64,000 bases of DNA, taken from contig CM033391.1 of the NCBI GenBank assembly GCA_019426215.1, positions 20,696,708 to 20,760,707 of the forward strand, given 5' to 3'. The number at the start of each line of letters is the position of its first letter. The first letter of the stretch is position 1. This document shows, in pieces, positions 11,501 through 22,203 of this stretch. The notes below the pieces were generated by a model. The model made no database searches. It had not been told where the DNA came from and worked only from the letters and a program-made list of their open reading frames with translations. The position numbers were made by a program, and so were the translations under genes. Source of the DNA: Buddleja alternifolia. Taxonomy: Eukaryota; Streptophyta; Magnoliopsida; Lamiales; Scrophulariaceae.

Positions 11501-13813
11501 ATTTTCAATTGTATTGTCCTGTAAATACTCAACAATCAACTGGTCAAATGTATCAATTCGATAACACGAGTCATGATCAATAGGATGTTTAAGGACTTTG
11601 TAAACATCAAAGGTAACTTTGTCATCGCCCACATTCAAGGTAAGCTTACCATTAGCAATGTCAATTACCGCCTTACCCGTGGCTAGGAATGGTCTCCCTA
11701 GGATTAATGGTACCTCCACATCTTCTTCCATGTCGAGTACTACGAAATCAACGGGAAAATAAAACTTGTCGACTTGGACAATAACGTCTTCGATTATCCC
11801 CTTGGGCCTCTTGATCGATCGGTCGGCTAGTTGAAGGCTCATTGAGGTCGGCTTGGGATTTCCAAGGCCTAGCTTTTTAAATAGTGAGTATGGAAGAAGA
11901 TTGATGCTGGCCCCCGAGTCACATAACACCTTCTTGAACGATAGGGATCCAATCGTGCACGGGATTGTGAGGCTCCCGGGATCTTGGAGCTTAGTTGGCA
12001 ATTTATTGAGCAATACGGCGGAGCATTCTTCCGTGAGGCACACCGTCTCATTCTCTTCCCACTTCTGCTTGTTGGAGAGTATGTCCTTGAAAAACTTCAC
12101 ATAATTCGGCATTTGGAGAATGGCGTCAATAAACGGAATATTAATTCTCACTTCCCGAAGGATTGCCAAAATTCGAAGAAAGCTCGGATCCATCTCCTTT
12201 TTCTTCATTTTGTGAGCATTTGGGAAGGGGAGACGAACTTCGATAGGGGGAGAAAGCGTTGGATTAGACGGATGAAAACCCACTGAAACAGTAGGCGGCG
12301 CCTGGGCGTGCATGTCGGGGCGCTTGGGCGCGGGATTCAGAACATATGCATCTGGAAGGGTTGTGGGTGGCGCCTGGGCGCGTATATTGGCGCCTAGGCG
12401 CGGATCTGTAGGCGCCTGGGCGTGCATGTCGGGGCGCTCGGGCGCGGATGTACTGGCAGTGTCACCCTCCAATTGTTTTCCACTTCTCAAGGCTATGGCA
12501 TTGCATTGAGCCTTCGGGTTCTTTTCCGTGTCGCTTGGGAGAGTCCCCGGGGTTCTACCGTTAACCGCATTAGAAAGTTGCCCCACTTGTGTTCGCAAAT
12601 CCTTCATCTCCATACACATATCCTTTATCATACCCCGAAGTTCGTTGAAAGATGTATCGGACTTTTTCATGTGAGCATCTAGTTTCTCATCGATTGTGGG
12701 AGGTCGCATTTGCACTTGACCTTGACCTTGTCCATTGAAATTGCCTTGCCTCGGGGGTGGGTTATTGAAGGGTGGCCGTGGAGCTTGATAGATCCCCGGT
12801 TGTGCGTTCTGTGCGGGGTTGGGCCTTTTTGGAAAATTCTCGGGTATATGAAAGTTCACCCGAGGTTGATTTTGATTCCCCACATAATTAACGTTGCCAA
12901 CCTCCGGTTCCAAGACTACTACTTCCTCAACTACTTCCTCAATACAAGCAACCTTTTTAGAGGATGAGGCCTCTTCATCGTCGGGGTAAAGCTCGTTTTC
13001 TCGGGCCAACTGTTCGACTTTGTCCCATACACTTTGACAGTCTAACCCAAGGAGATCTCCTCCCGCACCCGCGTTGAGTCTATTCCGAATACGTGACCTA
13101 ACCCCATCATAGAAATGGAGTACTTGTTCATTCAACCCAAAATTATGATCGGGACATTTACGGAGCATGCCCTTATATCTAGCCCAAGCCTCGGCTAAAG
13201 ATTCATTGCTCCTTTGCCTAAACCCTTTTATATTACTCCGTAGCTCATTGATTTTTGAGGGTGGAAAGAATTTATTTAAAAAGGCATCGACCAACTCACT
13301 CCATGTTGTAATAGATTGTGGAGGTAAGGATTTGTACCATGTTGTCGCCCTATCCTTCAATGAGAAATGGAAGACTCTTAGACGAATCGCATCAAGATCT
13401 CGTGGGTGATATTGAATGGTCACAAGAGCCTCATCTATGGTTTCCAAATGAGCGTGTGGTGATTCGTGCGGTTCTCCATAGAAAGGATCTCCTTGCACCA
13501 TATTAAAAATGTGAGCCGGAATGTGGTAGTTTGGTGTGAAGAAATTAGGCACGACTACGGGCCCCGGAATGGTATGGACCCTAGGTGGTAAGCTACCCCG
13601 AACCGACGGGAGTTGTGGAGGAGGTACCGCTTGCATGGCTTGTAGAACACCTTGTAACCACTCCCTAGTTTCCGGTGAGTTCATGTCCGGGAAATTTCCA
13701 TTCGGGTTTTGGTTGAGATTATTGGCCATTTCTCTTGCTCGCCTACTAGTCCGAAGAACTCGTTCAATTTCGGGCTCCAACTCGTATAGAGGCTTGTTTG
13801 AGGAGCGGGTCAT
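8547..13813 (-). pseudogene. gag-pol of minus-strand Athila, broken in pol
   Basis: One long frame starts at the ATG 13811-13813 (MTRSSNKPLYELEPEIER). It holds the gag capsid domain (about residues 100-240: TTWYKSLPPQS, NELRSNIKGF), a Gln/Pro-rich linker with palindrome-derived repeats, the protease (CDSGASINLLP, about residue 630) and the RT (IDYRKLN near 970, FMDDFSVFG near 1080). One T is missing from the run at 10428-10434 relative to the other copy; this shifts the frame, and the original frame also has a stop at 10413-10415. Pol resumes at about 10316: RNase H with a 144-bp deletion replaced by a 27-bp repeat (10023-10094), then integrase with the HHCC zinc site (CDRCQRM) and an intact D-D-E core. 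The stop is at 8547-8549. No CCHC knuckle is visible in gag. It cannot encode a working RNase H. Confidence 0.93.
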
Positions 13814-13947
13814 GCACCTCAAGAACCTAACAATTAAATACAAGAACAAAATTAGACTAAACACGAAAAAATAAAAAAAATCAAGAAATAAATGAAACTA
13901 AGAATTATGAAAAATGTAAACGAAAATCAAAAACTAAAATAAACAAG

Positions 13948-13965
13948 TCCCCGGAAACGGCGCCA
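13948..13965 (-). other. tRNA-Asp primer-binding site, inner copy
   Basis: On the minus strand TGGCGCCGTTTCCGGGGA, just inside the (partial) LTR. It matches the tRNA-Asp type site of the plus-strand copy (TGGCGCCGTTGCCGGGGA) except for one base. A second copy lies at 15466-15483. Confidence 0.88.
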
Positions 13966-13971
13966 AAAACT

Positions 13972-14131
13972 TGACACGCTAAAAGCTAACGTGCTATGAT
14001 AGCAAGTGCACTAGACGTATGTAGTAATAAGTGGACAAAAAGTCCGGGTTGTCGAACCACGGAAACTTGAATTTTAGTTTATGATTAATGAAAATGGACA
14101 AAAGTAGATTGCAATAAAACGAGTAAGCAAG
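13972..14131 (-). repeat. Partial LTR (160 bp) inside the duplication
   Basis: The last 160 bp of the LTR (transcript sense), identical in layout to 15490-15649, stopping at GAGTAAGCAAG. It marks the inner copy of the tandem duplication and is not a separate insertion. Confidence 0.92.
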
Positions 14132-15331
14132 ATACACATATCCTTTATCATACCCCGAAGTTCGTTGAAAGATGTATCGGACTTTTTCATGTGAGCATCT
14201 AGTTTCTCATCGATTGTGGGAGGTCGCATTTGCACTTGACCTTGACCTTGTCCATTGAAATTGCCTTGCCTCGGGGGTGGGTTATTGAAGGGTGGCCGTG
14301 GAGCTTGATAGATCCCCGGTTGTGCGTTCTGTGCGGGGTTGGGCCTTTTTGGAAAATTCTCGGGTATATGAAAGTTCACCCGAAGTTGATTTTGATTCCC
14401 CACATAATTAACGTTGCCAACCTCCGGTTCCAAGACTACTACTTCCTCAACTACTTCCTCAATACAAGCAACCTTTTTAGAGGATGAGGCCTCTTCATCG
14501 TCGGGGTAAAGCTCGTTTTCTCGGGCCAACTGTTCGACTTTGTCCCATACACTTTGACAGTCTAACCCAAGGAGATCTCCTCCCGCACCGCGTTGAGTCT
14601 ATTCCGAATACGTGACCTAACCCATCATAGAAATGGAGTACTTGTTCATTCAACCCAAAATTATGATCGGGACATTTACGGAGCATGCCCTTATATCTAG
14701 CCCAAGCCTCGGCTAAAGATTCATTGCTCCTTTGCCTAAACCCTTTTATATTACTCCGTAGCTCATTGATTTTTGAGGGTGGAAAGAATTTATTTAAAAA
14801 GGCATCGACCAACTCACTCCATGTTGTAATAGATTGTGGAGGTAAGGATTTGTACCATGTTGTCGCCCTATCCTTCAATGAGAAATGGAAGACTCTTAGA
14901 CGAATCGCATCAAGATCTCGTGGGTGATATTGAATGGTCACAAGAGCCTCATCTATGGTTTCCAAATGAGTGTGTGGTGATTCGTGCAGTTCTCCATAGA
15001 AAGGATATCCTTGCACCATATTAAAAATGTGAGCCGGAATGTGGTAGTTTGGTGTGAAGAAATTAGGCACGACTACGGGCCCCGGAATGGTATGGACCCT
15101 AGGTGGTAAGCTACCCCGAACCGACGGGAGTTGTGGAGGAGGTACCGCTTGCATGGCTTGTAGAACACCTTGTAACCACTCCCTAGTTTCCGGTGAGTTC
15201 ATGTCCGGGAAATTTCCATTCGGGTTTTGGTTGAGATTATTGGTCATTTCTCTTGCTCGCCTACTAGTCCGAAGAACTCGTTCAATTTCGGGCTCCAACT
15301 CGTATAGAGGCTTGTTTGAGGAGCGGGTCAT
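14132..15331 (-). pseudogene. Duplicated 5' part of gag
   Basis: Second copy of the first 400 or so gag codons, starting at the ATG near 15329-15331 and including the capsid domain (TTWYKSLPPQS, ARYKGMLRKCPDHNFG). Two 1-bp deletions near 14590-14625 shift the frame after the capsid part, and the copy ends abruptly at 14132 where it meets LTR sequence. It lies directly behind the functional-position 5' LTR and PBS (15466-15483), so a transcript would meet this broken copy first. Confidence 0.9.
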
Positions 15332-15465
15332 GCACCTCAAGAACCTAACAATTAAATACAAGAACAAAATTAGACTAAACTCGAAAATAAAAAAAAAATC
15401 AAGAAATAAATGAAACTAAGAATTATGAAAAATGTAAACGAAAATCAAAAACTAAAATAAACAAG

Positions 15466-15483
15466 TCCCCGGAAACGGCGCCA
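15466..15483 (-). other. tRNA-Asp primer-binding site, outer copy
   Basis: Minus strand TGGCGCCGTTTCCGGGGA, seven bases inside the full 5' LTR. It carries the same one-base difference from the plus-strand copy as 13948-13965, so the change predates the duplication. Confidence 0.9.
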
Positions 15484-15489
15484 AAAACT

Positions 15490-17209
15490 TGACACGCTAA
15501 AAGCTAACGTGCTATGATAGCAAGTGCACTAGACGTATGTAGTAATAAGTGGACAAAAAGTCCGGGTTGTCGAACCACGGAAACTTGAATTTTAGTTTAT
15601 GATTAATGAAAATGGACAAAAGTAGATTGCAATAAAACGAGTAAGCAAGTGATGAACCAAAAAGAAACGAACTATAGATTAAATCTCACGTATGATAAAA
15701 TGACTAAGGCACATGCTACAAGCGAATCTACTCGTCAATATAGATGAGCTACTCTTCGAATTATTAGACTCCTATTGCTTTGGTGGAAATTCCTTAGATA
15801 ATTATTACCCGATGTCTCGGCACATAATAATCCTATGATTAATTGATGGTTCTCTAAATATGTCTATCCGAGAATCTAATCAATAACCACGCATTAACGT
15901 TCTAGAGTTTCCCCGGATAAATCCGGCTAACCGCACCCGGAAATCTTTACCTATTTCTAGGAGCAATTCCACATTAGTTTCGGATGATGTGTTGATTCAT
16001 TTGAACCCTAACCTATCTTCTCTCGAATGACTAGACTAGGCAAGATAGCAAGCATATGGTGATCAAGCACATGATTGTAATAAAAGCTCAAAATCAACAC
16101 ACAAAGCAATATGAGAATTAATACGAAAATTCACTTCACATATATTGATTCATAAATTGGCTTTCACATTGCCTTAGTTCTACAATATTAGCCTCTCATC
16201 AAGGCCTTAAGAAAATCTAATACAAACATATACATACTCATGGACATAAACATGTAAATGCAAATAATTAAAACTCCCTCAATTGATTGATGATGGATCC
16301 TTGCTTTTGAACTTCAATCCTTAACTCCTCTCTCTTTGTTCCCCTCCAAAAGTGATGAAGAATGATGATGAATGATGATGAGTGAAAAGTAATGGCCAAA
16401 TGCCTCCCTCCCCCTCTTGTGTTCGGTCCCAAGTCAAGAAAAATGCCCTAAGAAGACCACCAAATCTGAGCTCGTAGTGTGTATCTCCCCTAGTGTGTCC
16501 TCCACTACTCTTAAAGTGAGTAGTATAAAATTCCATAAAGTAGATCTACTAAGAAACATACTTATGACATCCCTCCCATACATGTGATGACCTCTTGGCT
16601 TTAAATGTTCCATTCCCCCATCAAATGATGATCTTTTGGCTGAAAGGAATCAAAATTCGGGTGTGGACACGCCTAGGCGTGGCATTACGGCGCTTGGGCG
16701 CCGTTATCAGAATGCTGAAATTAAATGCAATGTGTCCTGTGCAGTAATCGTATTTCATTCATAACTTTCTCCACGAAACTCCGATTTGGATGATTCAAGT
16801 CTTCATTTGAAGCTAACACATAGTTCTACAACATTGTAGAAGGGAACATCAACCAATTCGGCCTCTAAACATACGGAAATAGCGCTCGAACGTGGAAAGT
16901 GGTGTAGATACGGCGCCCGGGCGTGGACAAGATAGCGCCTAGGCGTGGTAAGCAGAATGTTGTCGTTATTTGCATCTTGTCCGGCGCCTGGGCGTGGGTT
17001 TTTAGGCGCTTGGGCATAGGGTTGCGTAGCAATTTGGCCTAAACTTGTTTTATACGTCGTTTTTCATCCCGTTCTTTGATTGTATCCATTTAAGACCTGA
17101 AATCACTTAATGCACGAATTAAACGCACATGTGGCAAGAATCAAGCGATAAATGAACCTAAGACATAAACGCAAAGGGGCTTAAAAACACGTAAAAATGC
17201 CTCTTATCA
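15490..17209 (-). repeat. 5' LTR of minus-strand Athila
   Basis: 1720 bp, TG...CA, ends in CTTATCA just before the target duplication CATAT (17210-17214). It carries the same cluster of GC-rich palindromes at about 16665-17020 as the 3' LTR. Short open frames in it do not look like genes. Confidence 0.95.
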
Positions 17210-17889
17210 CATATCATTGAATATGCTTGTTTGTGTGTGGGGGCAGGGATCATCATAAGAATCTGAGACCTAAGGTGACTATAAGAGTCATTCAATCCTA
17301 TTAAGAACTGCATCAACTTATGTTCTTGAACATAATCAAAATAGGTTTTGGATGAATTGCATTCACAAGTAGGAGGAGTCACCAAGGAGTCGTATTCTTC
17401 CCACATCTGTCTTAGCCTTGAATAATAGAAGGTGACTGTGTTGGTACCTTGGGTATAGGAGTTAATTTCTTTGAAGAGTGCAAAAATTCTGGATCTGTTC
17501 ATCTTACTAAATTGCTCCTCAAGGTCATTCCAAGCATCAGCCGCACTCTCACAGTAGACTAATCCATTATATATTTCCTTGCTCACACACTTTAAAATCC
17601 AAGAAAGTACAAGTGCATTGCACTTTTCCCATTGATCTAATTCCAGTGCTTCTGGAGGTGGTTTTTTGCACTTTCCAGTGATAAATCCAATTTTGCTCTT
17701 GGAATTAAGAGCTAATCTCATCGCTTTACACCAAACACCATAATTCTCCGATCCTCGAAGTTCATGAGGAACAAGGTGAAGACTCGGTACATCCGAGGGG
17801 TGAACATAAAGCGGATCGTTAATATCAAAGGATGTAGATGATTTTTCAATACCAGATTGAGATGATTTTTCAATACCAGATTGTGTCAT
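17210..17889 (-). pseudogene. C1 gag, N-terminal part
   Basis: Copia gag N-terminus starting at the ATG 17887-17889 (MTQSGIEKSS, with the SQSGIEKSS unit twice). It contains the gag-polypeptide segment LRGSENYGVWCKAMRLAL and the UBN2-type body (AADAWNDLEEQFSK, FYYSRLRQMWEEYDSLV). It runs open to the Athila insertion site, where the protein continues at 2848. The start is chosen at MTQSG because the upstream extension is leader-like and hydrophobic without family resemblance. As part of C1 it is dead because of downstream lesions. Confidence 0.9.
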
Positions 17890-18070
17890 CGTGATGATAA
17901 AATCAACAATGACAGCAAGGAAGAAGATCGAACAAGAAATTCCAAGAAGGAAGCAATTTTGGGGAAAATTAAACCTAAAAGAGAAAAGGAATTGATCGAA
18001 AACCTTGATATGAATTGCCTTCAAGAACCTTCTTCAATCAATTGAAGCTTTAATGCGGATAAAGAATTCT

Positions 18071-18084
18071 GGCTCTTGATACCA
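18071..18084 (-). other. C1 primer-binding site
   Basis: Minus strand TGGTATCAAGAGCC, complementary to the 3' end of initiator tRNA-Met as in most plant copia elements. It directly abuts the 5' LTR. Confidence 0.9.
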
Positions 18085-18276
18085 TGTGAAGAAGTTGATT
18101 TACAGAGAGAATTGAACATTGCTTTATTTCTGTGTATATAAAATATGAATATGTCTGTCTTGATTACAAAGGAAAAGGGATATTTATACCCTTGCTTAAC
18201 TTACTAATAAAGGAAACTAAATAACTATGCAACTAATAAAATAAAGGTGCTAAAGTAAAGACACGTTTTCTCAACA
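18085..18276 (-). repeat. C1 5' LTR
   Basis: 192-bp LTR, TGTGAAG...CTCAACA on the plus strand, next to the PBS. A TATA box (minus strand TATAAATA at 18181-18188) lies in it. The 3' LTR is outside the window, so the target duplication (GTAAA expected) cannot be checked. Confidence 0.85.
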
Positions 18277-18585
18277 GTAAATATTGAAAGAATGAGCGTA
18301 TTTCAATTAGTTAATTCAAGCCATAAAAGTCTTCAATTCAAGCCCGTGCTGTATATATCAGCAAAATAATACCAGAAAGAAAAAGGAAAAAGTAAAGAAA
18401 TATAAGGAGAAGTCCAAGTAAACCCTTAATTAGTTCCTCCTTTGTGTTTCTTTTCTGTCGCAAACCTGTCTTTACCCTTTTCATATATCTCCATTCTTTC
18501 TTTCTCAGCTTACAACTTCAATTCCAAGAGTATTTCCTCTATCACGACTGACGTCGTCATTGCATCTCCTCTATCACACCCGCTT
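18277..18585. other. Unassigned flank
   Basis: About 300 bp between the C1 LTR and the TRIM. The tail (about 18530-18580, CTCTATCACGACTGACGTCGTC) resembles 20170-20205 beyond the TRIM, hinting at related flanking sequence. No gene seen. Confidence 0.5.
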
Positions 18586-20103
18586 TGATATAATTTTGGG
18601 AGAATCCAACCCCAAGATTAGCTATTGAAGTGGAAAAGTCCAGGGCTATATAAACTCCACATGGGAACCCCATAATTCTGATGTGGGATCCAAACCCACA
18701 CCTTGCAATTGGGATCTTAAGGGCTTGTATGGTTTCATTTTCAAATCTCAATTCTCAACCACTTTGAAAAATCAAAATATGTTTGGGCCAAGTAATTTTT
18801 CTCCTTTTTTCAGTTTTCAATTTTCAAATTTTTGGGAATCCAGCTTATGAAAAATAAAAACTGATCTGCTACCACAGCCCCGAAAATTTGCCCTACACAA
18901 AAGTCACCTAATCCCATGAATCTCGCTGAACAACCCCTCCCCCCCCAACCCCAAAATTCATTAATATATAGTATAGTATTTATTTTATCTATTAATATAT
19001 ATGATTATATTTTCAGTTTATTATATATATATAAATAATGATATATTTAATATTTATCGAGATTATATTTAACAATTTACATTAAAAAAAATTAATTTTT
19101 TCGGAGCTCGACTTTGGCTCAAGCTCGAAACTCTTGGTTTGAGTTCGAGATCGAGCCGATCAATTCGTTAGGCTCGGTTCGAGCTTGACTCATGGGTACC
19201 CCCCTCCCCATCTCTCCAAACCGCTCAAAAAAAAATCGATTAAAAAAGTTATTTTGTTATCCAACATATTTATTACCATGGTCATTATTAAATAATTTTA
19301 ACTACTATACACTTCTTAATATAAATTTGAAAAAAAATATTTGTATGAAAATTATTGATATATATGTGATTAATAAAACCATTGAGAAGTGCCATATACA
19401 TAGTAGATATATATATACATACACACACAATATATATCAATATAATTAACTATATTACCAACTACAAATTAAGTTTACTTTATGTCAAATCATGTACAAT
19501 TTTTTACTTGTATATCTCAAAAATATCTATCAAATCATATTTTCATCCTTATCATGTCTTTTCGTATAAAAATCCACACAAAACCACGTAAATCCAAACA
19601 TATTTTCATTTTCAACTTATAAATTAACAATTCAAAAACAACTCATCCAAACATATTTTCAATTTTAACACAAAAACCAATAAAGGTTTGAAAACTCATT
19701 TTTCTACATTTTTCAACTTGAAAATGAGAATAGAAATGAAAACAATACCATACAAGCCCTAACAATCCACAATGTTACACAGCTCTGGCGCCCTTGCAGA
19801 CTGGCTGTGCGCTAGTGAATTAGCCTTGGACGAACACTGTAATTCCATCATCACCACCTGCATCACGGACTGGCTTTGCGCTAACTCCTAGCCTCGGGCG
19901 AACACTGCAATTCTGGCGTCACCAACGGCGCATCATGATTTCAACTGGAAGAGGCAGTGGAAGGCTCTGATACCAATTAAAATGACCTTAGTTAAACCCA
20001 ATCCCAAAAGCTAGCTATTGAAGTGGAAGAGCCCAAAGTCATATAAACCCTATAATTTTGATGTGGGATCCAGGTCCCATACCTTGCAATTAGTATCGTA
20101 ACA
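18586..20103 (-). mobile_element. TRIM-like miniature LTR retrotransposon
   Basis: Two short direct repeats, 18586-18720 (continued after the nested element by ACA) and 19983-20103, share TAGCTATTGAAGTGGAA, a TATAAA box, ATGTGGGATCCA and ACCTTGCAATT, and end in TAACA. The segment between them is only about 220 bp once the nested element is removed, non-coding, and ends in a minus-strand TGGTATCAGAGCC primer-binding site (about 19963-19975). Short LTRs, a Met-type PBS and no genes are the TRIM hallmarks. The LTRs are quite diverged, so it is old; no target duplication was found. Confidence 0.72.
18721..19759. mobile_element. PIF/Harbinger-like non-autonomous DNA element
   Basis: 1039 bp with terminal inverted repeats beginning GGGCTTGTATGGT (right end ACCATACAAGCCC) that extend imperfectly to about 40 bp, flanked by the trinucleotide TAA on both sides (18718-18720, 19760-19762). 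A 3-bp TAA/TTA duplication with GGG-starting ends is typical of PIF/Harbinger (Tourist-like) elements. The inside is very AT-rich and has no transposase. A GC-richer patch at about 19100-19190 with repeated GAGCTCGA/GGCTCGA words may be a further nested fragment. Confidence 0.82.
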
Positions 20104-20354
20104 CATTTCTGATTTTAAAATGACGATTCTTTTAACTGACTGCTTCTTCTTCCAGTGCAACCATCGTACCTCCTCTATCATGACCGCCGTGGTCGCCATC
20201 ATGTAGTAGGTGTGTCTTTGGAGGTGAATACCGTGTCCCCTTTGTTTTTTTTTGTTTTTTTGTAATATTCACCGATACGCCTCAGATACGGTGTCTCATG
20301 CTATCCATATGTGAGCCGTATCGAATACTGCATCTGGATGAAAATATGTGTACC
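20104..20354. other. Unassigned flank
   Basis: 250 bp between TRIM and the plus-strand Athila. No gene or repeat recognised beyond a T-rich tract at about 20240-20265. Confidence 0.5.
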
Positions 20355-20359
20355 CGTTC

Positions 20360-22179
20360 TGATAAGAGGCATTTTTACGTGTTTTTAAGCCCCTTTGCGT
20401 TTATGTTTTAGGTTCATCTATCGCTTGATTCTTACCACATGTGCGTTTAATTCGTGCATTAAGTGATTTCAGGTCTTAAATGGATACAATCAAAGAACGG
20501 GATGAAAAACGACGTATAAAACAAGTTTAGGCCAAATTGCTACGCACCCCTATGCCCAAGCGCCTTTCCACCCACGCCCAGGCGCCGGACTAGAGGCAAA
20601 TAACGTCAACATTCTGCTTACCACGCCTAGGCGCCATCCTGTGCACGCCCGGGCGCCGTATCTGCACCACTTTCCACGTTCGAGCGCTATTTCCGTATGT
20701 TTAGAGACCGAATTGGATGAAGTTCCCTTCTACAATGTTGTAGAACTATGTGTTACATTCAAATGAGGACTTGAATCATCCAAATCTGAGTTTCGTGGAG
20801 AAAGTTATGAATGAAATACGATTACTGCGCAGGACACATTGCATTTAATTTCAGCATTCTGTCAGCGGCGCCCAAGCTCCGTAATGCCCACGCCTAGGCG
20901 TGACCACACCCGAGTTTTGATTCCTTTCAGCCAAAAGATCATCATTTGATGGGGGAATGGAACATTTGAAGCCAAGAGGTCATCACATGTATGGAGGGGA
21001 TGTCATAAGTATGTTTCTTAGTAGATCTACTTTATGGAATTTTATACTACTCACTTTAGAGTAGTGGAGGACACACTTGGGGAGACACACACTAGGGAGC
21101 CCAGAATTTCTGGTCTTCTTAAGGCATTTTCTTCACTTGGGACCGATCATAAGAGGGGGAGGGAGGCAGCTGGCCATTACTTTTTCACTCATCATCATTC
21201 ATCACCATTCTTCATCATTTTGGAGGGGAAGAAAGAGATAGGAGCTAAGGATTGAAGCTCCACTCGAGGATCCATCACCATTCAACCTTTGAGGGAGTTT
21301 GTTCATTGTTTACAGCATTTATGTGTTTACACTTATGTATATGAATATGTTGAATTCTTCTATGTTGATGGTTATGAGCTAATATAGTAGAACTAAGGCC
21401 ATGTGAAGGCCAATTTATGAATCAATATATGTGAAGTGAATTTTCGTATTAATTCTCATATTGCTTTGTGTGTTGATTTTGAGCTTTTATCACAATCATG
21501 TGCTTGATCACCATATGCTTGCTATTTTGCCTAGTCTAGTCATTAGAGAGAAGATAGATTAGGGTTCAATGGAATCAACTCATCATCCGAAACTAATGTG
21601 GAATTGCCCCTAGAAATAGGTAAAGATTTCCGGGTGCAGTTAGCCGGATTTATCCGGGGAAACTCTAGAACTTTAATGCGTGGTTATTGATTAGATTCTC
21701 GGATAGACATATTTAGAGAACCATCAATTAATCATAGGATTATTATGTGCCGAGAACAGCGGTTTTTTTCTCTCCATCAACGAGCCACACCTCCGGTCGG
21801 ATGAATGGAGGACCTTTCTTGCTTTTATCGCATCAACACATCTCAGCATCGGGTAATAATTATCTAAGGAATTTCCACCAAAGCAATAGGAGTCTAATAA
21901 TTCGAGGAGTAGCTCATATATATTGACGAGTAGATTCGGTTGTAGCATGTGCCTTAGTCATTTTATCATACGTGAGATTTAATCTATAGTACGTTTCTCT
22001 TTGGTTCTTCGTTTGTTTAATCTTTTTCTTGCACTTTACTTTAATTGTCTTTTCTTTTATCGAAAATCATTAACTAGAATTCAAGTCCTTGTGGTTCGAC
22101 AACCCGGACTTTTTGTCCACTTATTACTATACACGTCTAGTGCACTTGCTATCATAGCACGTTAGCTTTTAGCGTGTCA
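20360..22179 (+). repeat. 5' LTR of plus-strand Athila
   Basis: TGATAAGAGG...AGCGTGTCA, 1820 bp. A TATAAAA lies at 20515 and a TTTATACTAC near 21037; which one is used as promoter is not clear. Between about 20545 and 20910 are six or more GC-rich palindromes (CACGCCCAGGCGCC, CACGCCTAGGCGCC, CACGCCCGGGCGCC). A 91-bp insertion at 21756-21846 is absent from the 3' LTR. Confidence 0.94.
21756..21846. other. 91-bp insertion in the 5' LTR
   Basis: Compared with 33061-33080, the 5' LTR reads GCCGAGA, then 91 extra bases, then CATCGGGTAAT. The insert has no inverted ends and no clear target duplication. I do not recognise its source. On the minus strand it is open for about 30 codons. Confidence 0.85.
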
Positions 22180-22185
22180 AGTTTT

Positions 22186-22203
22186 TGGCGCCGTTGCCGG
22201 GGA
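22186..22203 (+). other. tRNA-Asp primer-binding site
   Basis: TGGCGCCGTTGCCGGGGA, six bases after the 5' LTR. This is the classic site of the Athila/Tat branch, and identical to that of element E. Confidence 0.93.

Larger units (their letters stand above)
12612..15649 (-). repeat. Tandem duplication across the LTR/gag junction
   Basis: Segment 12612-14131 (1520 bp: first part of gag, leader, PBS and the last 160 bp of the 5' LTR) is repeated at 14132-15649 (1518 bp). The junction at 14131/14132 joins LTR sequence directly to gag sequence with no target duplication. The copies differ at about ten positions by eye, including two 1-bp deletions. Confidence 0.93.
2849..17209 (-). mobile_element. 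Athila-type Ty3-gypsy element, minus-strand copy
   Basis: Complete element of 14,361 bp with two 1720-bp LTRs (2849-4568 and 15490-17209) of TG...CA form and a perfect 5-bp target duplication CATAT. Read on the minus strand: 5' LTR, tRNA-Asp PBS, gag-pol, spacer, envelope-position frame, 3' UTR, purine tract, 3' LTR. RT before integrase makes it Ty3-gypsy. The tRNA-Asp PBS, the extra frame after pol and the long LTR fit the Athila lineage. A 1.52-kb tandem duplication near the 5' end accounts for its extra length. By eye the LTRs differ at a little over 20 positions (roughly 1.4%). Confidence 0.95.

Noticed and set aside
21756..21846. MITE
   Set aside because: No inverted ends and no target duplication.
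22186..22203. tRNA gene
   Set aside because: Only the 18 bases complementary to the tRNA-Asp 3' end are present; it is a primer-binding site. No complete tRNA cloverleaf was recognised in the window.
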